From the NCBI GenBank assembly GCA_922989275.2, contig OV277864.1, positions 21,711,550-21,775,549 of the forward strand: a DNA stretch of 64,000 nucleotides. The letters run 5' to 3'. A program made the position numbers and the translations under genes. The notes under the pieces were generated by a model. The model did no database searches. It saw only the letters and a program-made list of their open reading frames with translations, and was not told the origin of the DNA. This stretch comes from Gari tellinella. Its lineage: Eukaryota; Mollusca; Bivalvia; Cardiida; Psammobiidae. This document shows, in pieces, positions 44,601 through 52,622 of this stretch (position 1 is its first letter; the number at the start of each line of letters is the position of its first letter).

Positions 44601-47600
44601 ACCCGGAAAAGGCAGTGGATTATCACTTGCTAATCCACTGCTTCAAGCAGTGGAATTATCGTCGCTCGTGCTTCCTTTATGAGTTTTCCCCGTAGGGCTC
44701 CCCAAGAATCGTAGTCAATCGTGTCTTATCGTTCAATTCCCGCAATCCGTTTTGTCGCGAACCACTCAACGGAAGAACACGAATCCAAGATCGGAAGTAA
44801 CGACGTAATTCCGTTGACGTCAATTCGATAAATAAGTGACGTCATTGTACCGCCATCTGTCACGCACATGTGTTCGACATAAACTTATGGCTCAACACGG
44901 GATAAATAATGTACCTTTGCTTTCAATTGTCAACCAATTTCGTTTAAAACTGGCTTAAAAGCATAAATAAATAGAATAACTGTGTTTTTTTTCAGTGTAA
45001 GATTGAATTTAATCCGCCACTCGTGAAAATATAACGTCTGATGTTCAATCAATGGATTAAATATCGATCTTACACTAAAAAAACCCAGTTATCCTCTATT
45101 TAACGACAATTTTCAGAAAATATATGAAGAGTGTCAAACGTTTTCAAGTGTTAAGCGGCACAGAATTACTCGGTGTTTCATTTGGCTACAAACTGATACA
45201 AACTGTTGATATAATTAGCAAAATTATCATTATTCTCTAAGTATATATCCGTGTCGTGTGTTGAACGGGTGAGTTTGCCTTAAGTATGAAATATTAGCAA
45301 TATAAAAAACACAGCATATAAATGCAGGAAATACTTGTACTTGTACTTGTACTGAGAGGTTGCACTGAATGCAAGGGAATACACCGGGGATGCACTTCTT
45401 GTTATTTGCTGTTTGTATAAATTGATCTGTTTTGCAGTTGAACCTGTATTTGGCGGCTACCAATATGTTTTTAGGCCAGTGCTTCCTTGGTGCAGGAATG
45501 ATAATAATGTGGAGAACCCCTGCATGGGGCTTTCTACATTGGATCTGTCGTGCATTGGGGGACCACTGGTCACCAAATATCAACAACTTTCTAAACCTGG
45601 TAGTTTCTTAATACGGGCTTAACTGTTTTTCACAGTCAATTATTTGATGGCGGATTACACTGTGTAATTTTGTACTTGCATAATTATAATTATCTACATT
45701 ATGGTTATGGAGGCACCTGTACTCACACTCATACTCTCTCCTTTGTTCGACTGCTCTCTCTCTCTCTCTCTCTCTCACTATATCTCTCTCTTTCTCTCAC
45801 TTCCTCTCTTTCTCTCTCTCTCTCTCTCTCTCTGGCTCACTAATGCCCGCTCTCTAAAAGAATTTGTACTTGTTAAACTGTAGGGGAAGGGCCGTCTCTA
45901 AGTTGGTAGAACTTGTGGCCCAACCCCATTTCATGTATATAATTGAAATAAAATATGTTTAAACTAAATACTTGTATCTCTTACAAAGGTTTCGACCCAA
46001 AGTAACCATCTGTATAGATTTTCTGTACAATAGCATCCATTCATTTACCATTATTTCTTTAAAATGCACTTTTCTCAGGAAAAAGATTTTACAATGATAA
46101 CATACGATATAGTTTTTATCTGAATGATACAATAGTTGACATTGAAATCAGGCGATGACTATGCTCCTCTCATACAAACAGTGCATCTGTAAACAGTGCA
46201 TTTAACCTACAAAAACACTGTATACCAGGAACAACTATGTCGCTCTCAATGACGCTTAAAAGCGCGTTTGCACTTAGTTTGGATCCTGATGAGACGATGT
46301 GTAACGCGACGTCTGACCAGGATCGAAACTGATTGACACCCTGCCTTATTCTTAACTTTGAAACGACTTTGCAGACATCAAAATTGAAGCAGACGCCAAT
46401 GAAACGGTGAAAGGGTGAACATCTCACAAAACAAAGGGCTCCGCTAAGGGTTTGCACTGTATTTGTTTGGCAACATTCCAGACAATACCCCTAGCTGTCA
46501 AAAATAGACTTATTTGGTAACTTGAGCTGTCCACTAAAACTAAAGGTTTAAGGGGTGAGCAATGTATTCAAAAGCAATCGTGAAACAACGTTGAGTAAGC
46601 AATACGCATTTTTGTTCCAATTAATGTGTTAAAAATAGATTTCAATTGTAAAGAAATAACTACTATAACAAAATGGAGATGTTTGATCAAGATATAAACT
46701 TTTTGACACCGAGATTAAATATTGGCAAAGTGTCTTAACCCATTTGTGCCCACGATCCCATATATGGGACATAGACAAACAGTGTAGACTCTGATCAGAC
46801 GCCACATTATGCGGCGTCTGATCAGAGTCTACACTGTTTGCTGATAGGAATTTCAATAAAAAACAAAATGAAAATGATTTTTCCCAGGCATCCCTTTGAC
46901 AAAACATGGACTAATCCAATATATAAACATGGAAGAATCCACTGGGTATAAATGGGTTAATAACTTGTTTTTCGTATGTTTATCATTGATTTGTGTCTGC
47001 ATTTCAGGTCGTGTAACCAGTTTTCAAACGTATTCTCATTCCAAAGTATATAGTGTGCCAAACATATAAGTCGAATCCGTGAGCATAATTATGTATCTAA
47101 TGACGGTGAATACGAAACAAAACGGAAAATATGAATAGAGCTTTACCAGCGACATCCTGTGCCGAACTCTGGTTGCTGGACATTTCTCTATCTGGCTCGG
47201 AAATTTCCTGGATGTGAGGGGGAACTGCTATTCCACTAGTTCTGTAACACAAAAATGATATTAAGTACAATTCTGCTTAATTTCATGTTAGTTTTTAAAA
47301 GGTTATGGTTTGATCAGATGTCGCAATCATTGGTGTCTGATTTTACTCATTACAGTTTGAATTGACATTCTTTCCAGTAGTTTACGATTGAACAAAAGTA
47401 ATAATGTTTCCAAACTTTTCTTATTTGAGCAATAACCATAATTAACATAACAGACTTGTAATGACGGCAGATCCAAACTCCTCAATAAAGGTATCCGTAT
47501 CAGAATCATAATCATCGAAGTCAATACTCTGTTAGTCAATAAAGGTTTACATATGAGTCGTGCCATAACAAAACCTGCCTACTGCGTTACAAACACTGTA

Positions 47601-50600
47601 CAGACCCAAGAACCTTTGTCAGCTCAGGCTCTGCTTCTGAATTTGGTCTATACCTGTCAACTACCATATGCAATACCGGAATATAAAATGCTTGAGATGC
47701 ATCTGCGTGTCTAAAAGTGTAGATCAAGATTAACCACTTTGTCTTTGACGCTAAGACAGACCTGCTCTACACTGTTTGCAATGCAATAAGACAGGTTTTG
47801 TCATGGCACGGCTCATTTACATTCAATCCCTGTTTCTTGGTCATTCAAAAGCGTTAGATTGACACTCTTACAGCATGAGTCTCTTAAAGAGAGAACAAAT
47901 GAAATACAGAAAGCTCTGACGTCTATAATACACGTTACCAGTTATGACTTCAGTTCAAAATAATCCTAGTTATAACCATGTTACAGTGGAGAATGTGTTA
48001 TTCTTTCCCAATAAACGCGTTTACGCTAAAACTATTATTAGCAGTGCAAACAGTTTGGAGCCAGATCAGACGCCGGGTAACCCGGCGTCTGATCAGGTTC
48101 CAAACTGTTTGCCACCAAGATAAACAAGAATTATCAGAATTGTCCAAAAGTTGTTCTTTTCTATGTTTTAGTGCAATGCGTTTGCGAACGTTTGCGTTTA
48201 AACGGGAAAGAATAACAGATTCTCCACTGTAGTAGCGTTAAGTATATGTTTCAGTTTAAACAGCAGACTCAAAATTATAAGAATAAAAAAAGATATTGTC
48301 AACTCTACCAATATATGCGCCTTGTACGCATTTACGTATTGACATTCTTTGTGCAGACATAAAATGCAGACATAAATGGCGTCTGAACATGGGCACAGCT
48401 ACTTGACATTCAGAATAGAATCATCCATACATGGTTTTATTAAAACATGTCATTTCTAAAATTCCATTACATAAGTTTAAATTTTATTTCAATTGAAAAC
48501 TAACGATCATAACTTCCTCCCCTATTTACACTATTTTACCTACACCTATGCCTATGTTAAATGTTTATGCATCACAATATGTTGAACATATAATAGACAT
48601 TGTACTTTACTTCTTAACGAGGGCCGTATTATCTGGCATGCTAACTGGTGCTCTGGTTTCCTTAGCACCTTGTCTTACTTTCCCAGTCGCCTTATCAGTC
48701 TGACCGCCGGCATGTATACTAGAAGACTGGATGTCATTTTCAGCTTTTTCACTAGCTTTCTTTTCTGTTGTTACTGTAGTCTTGTGTACATCTGCCAAGG
48801 GATGTACATTGGCACGTGGCTTCTGTCTAGTGGTTCTGGTACTCAACACCTGTCTGTCATCATCGGGAGGGCTTTTCATACCTATTGTTCGTATAGGAGA
48901 CAGTTCACCCTCGTTTGTTTGAGGGCTTACACCATGTACATGTTTGTATCTACCAGCGGCACTGTTTGAGCCTCCACAAACAATATCCTCTATCCTTTTC
49001 ATTCTCTCCTTCAGGTCTTGTATTTCTTGAATGACGTCTAAAATATTAAAACAAACTCATATTTATAAAATAAAGTGTTTATAAAATTATAAACTCGATT
49101 TGTAAGATTTTTATATTAGTAAATACCAGCACAATATATTTCTATATATTGAGCACAATTAAAACGAGGGTTTTGTTTTGTTATATGCCGTCTGACTAGG
49201 CTCCAAACTGTTGCCATACAAATTAAATCATCAACGTTTTCACAACCGAAACCGGTTCATGTGTATTTGACTGATTTAGATTCGTTAACCCTTAAACTGC
49301 CAATGGCGCCAAAAGGAGCGTTTGCTGACAGTTTGAATCCTGATCAGAATGTTTGACACTCGTTTTGAAATTTCGCCAGTCATACTGCCTTAAATATAAT
49401 TTTGAAACGATATTACAGACAATAAAATTGAAGCAGACGACTATGTGGCGGTTGTGTTGTGTTGTTGTTGGCGTACCTGTACTTCACACTCACAGGACAG
49501 CTTTGTACAGACAGAATGGCCAGTCAAGCTGGAAGATTACGTGCATAACTGTTTTCAAATACCTCGCCATATAGACAGCCATGCTCCGTCTTCAGAGGAT
49601 TACTATATGGCAGTGAAAGGGGTAAATACCGCACGATAAATTCGACCATGAAAGGGTGAAATGAAAATAACAGTTATTTAGCTGTATTGCAAAACGATTC
49701 CCAGGGAAATACATATAGAATGAAGTCAATCGTAAGCAGTAGAAGAAATATAAACAAAACACAAACTAAAAACTAAAGTATGCACCTTATATAAATCTGT
49801 TCCTGTATATTGTCTTCTAAACATAGAACGAATATGCAACGGCAACCGCGAAAGCTAAAATCTACACCGATATAACCAATTGATCTTAATACTGACTTAC
49901 CACGAGTTCGGTAATTATTTTTAAAAAACTTGGACCCTTATAGGATGCCATCTTAGAATTAGAGTTTAATCGATTAAACGGCATTGTGATTGATAAACAT
50001 TGTAAACTTGAAGTAAAGGTCATGCTTTTATATCAACGCTTTTCTTTCCACATAAATGTGTTGTCATTATTTCCAGTTTCAAAACACCCCGGGGTTCCGA
50101 GAGTATGGTCAGAATCGAAGCTGTTTGCGATTCGGATTACCATTATCAGTAGACGGTTGAAAAGGCTGTCGCTTTAGAACTACCTTATTAAGTGACTAGC
50201 GGTTTCTAATTTGGTTTAAACGAGAAAAATACCCGTCTTATATACTGACGGACGGTTAACAAGAGTAGCAACTTACCTTTTTTATCCGCACCAGGACTGT
50301 GACATGCGCTGAAATATAAATGTATATACCAGGTCTGTATTGAAGAACATTGATTATCACTAAAGCATATAAAAGCCACATTAAATATGAATGTTGCAAC
50401 TACAGTCGAACTTCGATTTTTCGAACTCGTTTAACTCGAACTATCCGATAGTTCGATATATGAACTGCATTATTTCATGTTCGGTTAAGTCGAACATACC
50501 CATATTTCAAAGTTAAAACGTGGCTTAGCCACGTTTTAACTTTGAAATACGGGTATATTCGACAAAACCGACTTCGAGATATCGAAGTCCGACTGTATGT

Positions 50601-51979
50601 CAATGATTATTCATTGTCCTTCATTTTTCACTACCAAATTAATCGTAAGATATCTACCTCTTTACCGGTTTAATGCCGACGTTTGTCGTTTGCAAGATAG
50701 TTTTAAAGTAAGATGCAATGTAGTATGACCATTTCGATACGAGTGTCAAACAGTTTGGGTCATGATCAGTCGCCGCGATAAACGACGTCTGATCAGGATC
50801 CAAACTGTTTGCAAAGTCGCCTTTAGGCAGTGAAGGAGGTAAGCTTTCACTGCCATATTATCTACTGCTTAAAATTCATTGTCATCTTTTTATCTAAAAT
50901 AATTTTCTTGTTTATAACTTAACCCTTTACCTGATAGCATTGTTTCTAGTATTGAAGATATGTGACTACTTAAAGCAGGTTGAAAGTAAAGCAGAATGCG
51001 CCCTAAGGCGCATTCTGCTTTACTTTCAGCCTGCTTTAAGCTATTAACTGCTAAAATAAGCAAAGTATTAAATATGACACATATTCATTAGGGTATAATT
51101 TGGAACTATTTTCTTCAGCGGATGAATAAAATGAATGTGCTAAAAGTCGCTTCTATAAGGGAAAGGGTTAAGAAACATAAGCATCAGTCTAAATGTGTTC
51201 AGATACTGGTCAGATGCAGAGTTGTTGTTTTTGTTATCTGGATCTACACTACTGGCAATAACGATGCCAGTGAAGATGAAATTCTCATTAATTATTTAAA
51301 CACCGCTAGTACAACATACCATGGCATTTGTGATCAGTTTGTAAAACAGGACACTTTCTCTATGTGTGAAATAAGTATATTCATTTTGCAAAAACGATCG
51401 ATCCTGACCTCGGCGTACCTTTAATAATTTCTAAAACAATACAAACATTAATGTTATACTGGTAATTTTCCAAAAGCAGATTACTTCAATCAAAAAATGT
51501 CCCTACAACAGCCCGAACAACGAGTCCCTCCTTACAACGACCATTGTCGCTGTTTTTCACACAATACATGGTTACAATGCCATCTGCTTAAATTTGTCGT
51601 CTGCTGTTTTTCTCAAAGTTACATATTTAGTGAACATTTTGATAGAATTAATATATTGAAGAGCGACAAGCAGTTTGAATCCAGATAAGACGCCGCGTTT
51701 CGCGGCGTCTGATCCTGATTCAAGCTGTTTGCAAATGTAAGCCAATGCTTAATGTTCCATCCCTATAACGACTCCCTCCAAACAACACACGCAATCCGTG
51801 TCTCCGATTGGATGTCGTTGTAGAGAAGGAGCACTGTTTAACATATTTAGACAGTAACTATATACTCCACTCTACCATGTGCAGACGGATCCATCTGAAT
51901 CTGCCAGCTCATTGACACGCTCTAGTATATACGTAGTTGTCGTCTGAACGTCCTCTAAAGTGCTCTTGATATCCTGAAA
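28702..51979 (-). CDS. vWA and MIB/HERC2 domain protein (16 joined exons)
   Basis: Sixteen minus-strand exons (listed separately) join with compatible phase at every junction to about 664 residues. Numbering from the first listed exon, the order is: a helical start with heptad-like spacing (1-60), a long polar linker rich in S/T/K (about 60-190), a von Willebrand A domain (about 248-450) with MIDAS residues DISES at 266-270, GGPS at 337-340 where a threonine is usual, and ISDG at 370-373, a charged helical stretch (483-529), a MIB/HERC2 domain (about 530-594) and a second, diverged one (about 594-664). vWA domains bind ligands through a metal ion. MIB/HERC2 domains occur in ubiquitin ligases such as Mind bomb and HERC2, where they bind substrates. 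No RING or HECT is visible. The protein could be an intracellular adaptor. The N-terminus is unresolved. The 3' end is ambiguous: EVEFW runs straight into TAA, which is also part of a good donor (GTAAGA). Confidence 0.85.
29323..29572 (-). mobile_element. MITE-A copy in the vWA-MIB gene intron
   Basis: TAAAGTGGAGAATCTGTTAT to CACATTCTCCACTGTA with a full palindrome, 250 bp. The left terminus has one change (CAGTGG to AAGTGG). Confidence 0.9.
29757..30330 (-). repeat. Retroelement 3' tail, copy 3 (5'-truncated)
   Basis: Reverse complement of 17700-18293 and 35110-35709, including the CA/GT microsatellite, the GGGGCGCC block and the CTCCTATATTCAC inverted repeat. It begins at GTTTTTTCTCTCCCTC and so contains no coding sequence. 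Confidence 0.8.
30620..30708 (-). CDS. vWA-MIB gene exon 16
   Basis: Acceptor TTATTTTCTAG, donor GTACAT (weak). It codes for KDATVAHSELKPFDRGVVIL and TNPKEFKIG. Joined to exon 17 it gives GVVIL...KIG-VKWKSG, completing a second MIB/HERC2-like domain. Phase fits on both sides, which is the main support. Confidence 0.65.
30760..30938 (-). repeat. piggyBac-like MITE, one clear end
   Basis: The right end is GAGATTGAAATGGTTAA. The palindrome is TTGAGTCATATTCAGACGCC with a partner carrying GATCAGGATCCAAACTG. GTTGTCTGCAATATCG lies to the left. The left terminus is not certain. Confidence 0.5.
31573..31719 (-). CDS. vWA-MIB gene exon 15: MIB/HERC2 domain, second half
   Basis: Acceptor GAACCTCTAG, donor GTAAGC. 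It codes for DKVWVQWDVGEKIFHYRYGE then GNGYDVLAVDE, the hallmark VQWDxG...YRYG...YDV of the MIB/HERC2 fold, and then starts the second domain (GHLVVGCPVKP). Confidence 0.9.
31768..32047. mobile_element. Chimeric MITE: TTAA-family left end, family D right end
   Basis: The left part AACCCTTTCACTGCCATTAT is a piggyBac-like terminus. The right part is the family D block CCCTCCCTAAACGACTCCCT to GCGCTGTA. The palindrome lies between them. A run of about 14 G sits at 32024-32037. It starts about 50 bp upstream of exon 15 in gene orientation. Confidence 0.55.
32093..32184. repeat. Minimal TTAA MITE (about 90 bp)
   Basis: CTAACACATTCGCTGCCAGC at the left and GGCAGCGAAAGGTTAA at the right, with GTCTGCTTTTAATTTTAAAA between. 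It has no palindrome core. Confidence 0.55.
32484..32592. repeat. Short TTAA MITE, decayed
   Basis: TTAACCCACTTACCGCC and the opposite end TGCAGTGAAATAGTTAA. It contains GTGTCGTCTGCAATAG. Confidence 0.5.
33032..33281 (-). mobile_element. MITE-A copy
   Basis: TACAGTGGAGAATCTGTTAT to AACAGATTCTCCACTGTA. Near-perfect termini and palindrome, 250 bp, TA at both edges. Confidence 0.9.
33537..33787. mobile_element. TTAA MITE ending at the exon 14 splice donor
   Basis: TTAACCCTTAACACCCTGAA at the left and GGGTTCAAAGAGTTAA at the right. The palindrome is a variant with GATCGGAAGGCTCC and GGAGCCCTCTGATC. The relative at 53293-53507 shares the CAAACAGTGTAGACCCTGAT arm and the GCATATATGCGTGACTA block. 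Confidence 0.75.
33793..34030 (-). CDS. vWA-MIB gene exon 14: linker and MIB/HERC2 domain, first half
   Basis: Acceptor TCTTCATTCAAG, donor GTATGT. It starts MDDINFIQQLQMLDIVSEAK (helical, charged) and ends VGTRVRRGPDLDPERDEDGN then GPGTVVGHWRYG, the RVxRGPD...G.VV start of a MIB/HERC2 domain. The second half follows in exon 15. Confidence 0.9.
34413..36082 (+). mobile_element. Family M element interrupted by a retroelement
   Basis: The left end TTAAGGGTGTATCAAAC and right end TTTGAAACACCCGTAA match the 22696-23642 copy (right TTAA now GTAA). Interior matches, such as CCAAATGAAAGCCAATACAA near 35931, resume after the inserted retroelement tail at about 34545-35709. Confidence 0.7.
34545..35709 (+). 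pseudogene. Retroelement reverse-transcriptase tail, copy 2
   Basis: The longest of three copies. Two overlapping frames are visible: DGDVPRSTSYGVYISHLIRF and ARACTSVEDFHIRNKTITEK (about 34590-34735), then, after a frameshift, CNLKSFLRQGISHPEFYGDV to FGCATTDRA ending at 35041. Known RT-linked proteins carry SYGVYISQLIRFAR in this position. The 3' untranslated part has a 40-bp GT microsatellite at 35580-35621 and ends at TTTCGTATTTAT. It is inserted inside family M. Confidence 0.75.
36199..36291 (-). CDS. vWA-MIB gene exon 13
   Basis: Acceptor TGATTATAG, donor GTAAGC. It codes for VVAGPGLMLSLLGLEFDPNF then KSNVPLSDSDR, in phase 0 on both sides, joining the vWA domain to the exon 14 linker. 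Confidence 0.85.
36478..36625. repeat. Family J foldback, decayed right end
   Basis: TACAGTCGAACTTCGATACC at the left and CGGGTTCGAGATATTAAT at the right. The intact copy is 50401-50596. Confidence 0.6.
36930..37225. repeat. Two-unit tandem repeat (about 170 bp)
   Basis: CGTCAAAATGGCCGCATCCC at 36951 recurs as TGTCAAAAAGGTCGCAGCCC near 37122, each followed by similar AT-rich sequence. Confidence 0.45.
37604..37690 (-). CDS. vWA-MIB gene exon 12: end of vWA domain
   Basis: Acceptor TTGAATAACAG, donor GTAAGT. It codes for HVIELMAAGNGRLWSWEEGV then KLSRRTYLT, exactly 29 codons, phase 0. Confidence 0.85.
37812..38345. repeat. Family P element, inverted CAGGGATT ends
   Basis: The left TTTAATCAGGGATTACGCG and right CACGTATTCCCTGATTATAT regions pair. 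Each also contains a local palindrome (AGGGATTACGCGTAATCCCT and GAAATCCCTGATTTTCAGGG). Superfamily unknown. Confidence 0.5.
38549..38790. repeat. Family I foldback, copy 1
   Basis: GGGGCCCGTTTATAAAATTT and the inverse ending AACGGGCCCC. Inner arms CGTACGA and TCGTACG, and CTTTTCAAGACGATTCC, also pair. Copy 2 is at 56334-56609. Confidence 0.8.
39318..39404 (-). CDS. vWA-MIB gene exon 11
   Basis: Acceptor ATCATGTTTCAG, donor GTTTGA (weak). It codes for DRKHLASQLIQFQDRGIDIC then TVPVGDSNK, matching the LxxxGIxIxxVxVG strand of vWA domains. Confidence 0.85.
39463..39700 (-). repeat. MITE-A, diverged copy
   Basis: TACAATGGAGAAAGCG at the left, AACGCGTTTATTCAGTCTTC at the right, and palindrome CCTGATCAGACGCCGGGTAA with a damaged partner. 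Confidence 0.65.
40001..40107 (-). CDS. vWA-MIB gene exon 10: vWA core strand
   Basis: Acceptor CATCATGCGACAG, donor GTAAAC. It codes for NDIRINSRVIVISDGHITKT; VIVISDG supplies the distal MIDAS aspartate. It ends with an acidic stretch DTTDDSQEE. Reading through the donor would add about 30 residues before a stop, so intron retention is possible. Confidence 0.85.
40437..41075. mobile_element. Pearl-like element with internal tandem repeats
   Basis: The ends carry the inverted motif AGCTCGCCTA / TAGGCGAGCT. Inside are 2.5 units of a roughly 190-bp repeat whose phase marker CACAGGGCACCTCC occurs at about 40528, 40718 and 40911. A GC-rich run CGACGCCGACGCCGG closes the right side. The layout resembles the pearl/Helentron-type elements described in bivalves (from memory). 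Confidence 0.6.
41296..41524. repeat. Purine-rich GA microsatellite
   Basis: About 230 bp of AGAGAGACAGA-type repeats with a short TATATATA run. It lies immediately next to the donor of exon 9. Confidence 0.85.
41531..41608 (-). CDS. vWA-MIB gene exon 9
   Basis: Acceptor TTCTATTAAACAG, donor GTAAGT. It codes for SVRLGGPSPLYGGLYMALAS then IMHSK. GGPSPLY occupies the place of the GGT motif of vWA domains, with serine for threonine. Confidence 0.85.
41721..41846 (-). CDS. vWA-MIB gene exon 8
   Basis: Acceptor TTCTATTTCAG, donor GTAAAA. It codes for LVNVSKEPGFTDEHVSFVTF then GHETRVVCRLTNQYEEIRKAY. VSFVTFG is the second beta strand of a vWA fold. Confidence 0.9.
42612..42800 (-). repeat. Family E MITE, decayed
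   Basis: CCCATATATGGGATCGT, GAAATTCCTATCAGCATGCA and CGTTTTGTTTTATATTGAAA match 46735-46960 in reverse complement. The palindrome has shrunk to GATGCTGCATCATGCAGTGT. Confidence 0.5.
43505..43630 (-). CDS. vWA-MIB gene exon 7: MIDAS motif
   Basis: Acceptor TTTGACAG, donor GTATAA (non-optimal). It codes for ERLEGAHTAILLDISESMAK then PDAWSQAKTFLDNFID. ILLDISES is the DxSxS metal-binding motif that starts a vWA domain. Confidence 0.9.
43942..44144. mobile_element. piggyBac-like MITE
   Basis: TTAACCCCTTCACTGCC and GGCAGTGAAGGGGTTAA with TTAA on both sides. The palindrome is GGATCCTGATCAGACGCC with a partner carrying GATCAGGACCC. It ends 59 bp before exon 6. The sister copy at 55842-56038 has the same CTTACCCCGAATA left part. 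Confidence 0.85.
44203..44286 (-). CDS. vWA-MIB gene exon 6
   Basis: Acceptor TTCTGTATGTAG, donor GTAAGT. It codes for EVLKQTEPRFQSKIADWATL then AQMELDS, in phase 1 on both sides. Confidence 0.85.
44969..45103. repeat. Family Q foldback
   Basis: AATAACTGTGTTTTTTTTCA GTGTAAGAT pairs with ATCTTACACTAAAAAAACCC AGTTATCC around GGATTAA/TTAATCC arms. Confidence 0.65.
45104..45747. other. Intron sequence, no exon recognised
   Basis: It contains a short (CTTGTA)n run near 45335 and an unmatched 300-bp segment with readable frames on both strands but no splice support. Confidence 0.35.
45748..45836. repeat. CT microsatellite
   Basis: Repeated CTCTCTCT interrupted by short CACTATAT and TTTCTC variants. 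Confidence 0.9.
46233..46455. repeat. piggyBac-like MITE, decayed ends
   Basis: CGCTCTCAATGACGCTTAAA, palindrome GGATCCTGATGAGACG with a damaged partner, and block TTGAAGCAGACGCCAATGAA. Terminal TTAA sites are not preserved. Confidence 0.55.
46735..46960. mobile_element. Family E TTAA MITE
   Basis: TTAACCCATTTGTGCCC and GGGTATAAATGGGTTAA with TTAA at both ends. The palindrome is a distinct variant, ACAGTGTAGACTCTGATCAG with a fully matching partner ending CTGATCAGAGTCTACACTGT. Confidence 0.8.
47147..47241 (-). CDS. vWA-MIB gene exon 5
   Basis: Acceptor TTTGTGTTACAG, donor GTAAAG. It codes for TSGIAVPPHIQEISEPDREM then SSNQSSAQDVA, a polar linker. Confidence 0.85.
47982..48231 (+). mobile_element. 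MITE-A copy
   Basis: TACAGTGGAGAATGTGTTAT to ACAGATTCTCCACTGTA. 250 bp, full palindrome. Confidence 0.9.
48611..49037 (-). CDS. vWA-MIB gene exon 4: coiled coil and linker
   Basis: Acceptor TTTTAATATTTTAG, donor GTAAAG. The largest exon, 427 nt. It begins DVIQEIQDLKERMKRIEDIV (helical, coiled-coil-like) and continues as a polar, likely disordered chain containing SPIRTIGMKSPPDDDRQ and KKASEKAEN. Phases fit both neighbours. Confidence 0.85.
49285..49660. mobile_element. piggyBac-like MITE carrying a 152-bp insert
   Basis: TTAACCCTTAAACTGCC at the left; the right end has decayed to ACCATGAAAGGGTGAA. The palindrome is reduced to TTTGAATCCTGATCAGAATG. After TTGAAGCAGACGACTATG the element is split by 49450-49601, flanked by ACTATGTGGC and ACTATATGGC. 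Confidence 0.6.
49450..49601 (+). other. Insert of unknown origin within a MITE
   Basis: 152 bp between near-identical 10-bp direct repeats. One frame reads QDSFVQTEWPVKLEDYVHNC then FQIPRHIDSHAPSSED, which looks protein-like in composition and is preceded by a possible acceptor CACACTCACAG. I do not recognise the protein. It could be a captured gene piece or chance. Confidence 0.35.
50277..50308 (-). CDS. vWA-MIB gene exon 3 (32-nt microexon)
   Basis: Acceptor ATATATTTCAG, donor GTAAGT. With the two bases before it, it reads CACHSPGADKK. Both phases match neighbouring exons, which supports so small an exon. Confidence 0.75.
50401..50596. mobile_element. Family J mariner-like foldback
   Basis: TACAGTCGAACTTCGATTTT and ATATCGAAGTCCGACTGTA are inverted ends with TA edges. 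The centre is a second palindrome, AGTTAAAACGTGGC and GCCACGTTTTAACT. Confidence 0.85.
50661..50841. repeat. piggyBac-like MITE, decayed ends
   Basis: CTTTACCGGTTTAATGCCG at the left and GGCAGTGAAGGAGGTAAG at the right. The palindrome is TTGGGTCATGATCAGTCGCC with a partner carrying GACGTCTGATCAGGATCC. Confidence 0.55.
50919..51171. mobile_element. Family F hairpin element, both ends intact
   Basis: TTAACCCTTTACCTGATAGC and AAGGGAAAGGGTTAA with TTAA on both sides. Central hairpin ACTTAAAGCAGGTTGAAAGT around GCGCCCTAAGGCGC. 253 bp; a good type specimen of this family. Confidence 0.85.
51498..51840 (-). mobile_element. MITE family D copy
   Basis: Left CCCTACAACAGCCCGAACAA, right TCGTTGTAGAGAAGGAGCAC. 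Palindrome TTGAATCCAGATAAGACGCC with partner. It ends 36 bp before exon 2 of the vWA-MIB gene. Confidence 0.6.
51876..51979 (-). CDS. vWA-MIB gene exon 2: coiled coil
   Basis: Acceptor ATTTATATTTACAG, donor GTAGAG. It codes for FQDIKSTLEDVQTTTYILER then VNELADSDGSVCT, heptad-like. It begins in phase 0, which does not fit the candidate exon at 56689-56740. Reading upstream without splicing gives an in-frame ATG at 52054 and a hydrophobic run VVMVILLYLYLQF, so a membrane-anchored alternative start cannot be excluded. Confidence 0.75.
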
Positions 51980-52298
51980 CTGTAAATATAAATACAATAG
52001 GATCACCATTACAACTAAATCATGCTTTAATCGAATGTGTCCATACTTTAACAAGTGAAGTTCACTAACTGGAGTTCATCTTAGAATTAGCATGTCGTTC
52101 CAGGGGTTCATTAATGAGACTATAGTCGAACATACATGTGTTCAAATTACAAATTTGAATTTGAATTTCGGAAACAAATTCTCATTTTAGTTTAATTTAT
52201 ACGTGAATTTAAAACCAAATATACATAAGGTTTGGAATACATGTATGATCGGATGTTGTTAGTTCCAAGTATAGTAAAGTCGAATTATTATGAGTACT

Positions 52299-52548
52299 TA
52301 CAGTGGAGAATCTGTTATTCTTTCCCGTTTAAACGCAAACGTACGCAAACGCAAAGCACTAAAACGTAGAAAAGAACAACTTTTGGACAATTCTGATATT
52401 TCATGTTTATCTTGGTGGCAAACAGTATGGAGCCTGATCAGACGCCGGGTTACCCGGCGTCTGATCTGGCTCCAAACTGTTTGTATTGTAAATAATAGTT
52501 TTAGCGTAAACGCGTTTATTGGGAAAGAATAACACATTCTCCACTGTA
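52299..52548 (-). mobile_element. MITE-A copy, left member of an inverted pair
   Basis: TACAGTGGAGAATCTGTTAT to CACATTCTCCACTGTA. 250 bp, opposite in orientation to the copy starting 75 bp further on. Confidence 0.9.
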
Positions 52549-52622
52549 CATGTAAAGGTTAAAAGAAGACCCATACAGCCGATAGCTGTATGACCTGTAG
52601 CGTTTATTGCGCTTTGACCCAT

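Noticed and set aside
47978..48232. Recurrent open frames with VWSQIRRRVTRRLIRLQTV-like peptides at many places (27803, 29322, 33010, 48000, 52300, 52610, 61800)
   Set aside because: They are translations of MITE-A copies, seen on both strands and bounded by the terminal repeats. The repetition reflects the transposon, not a protein family.
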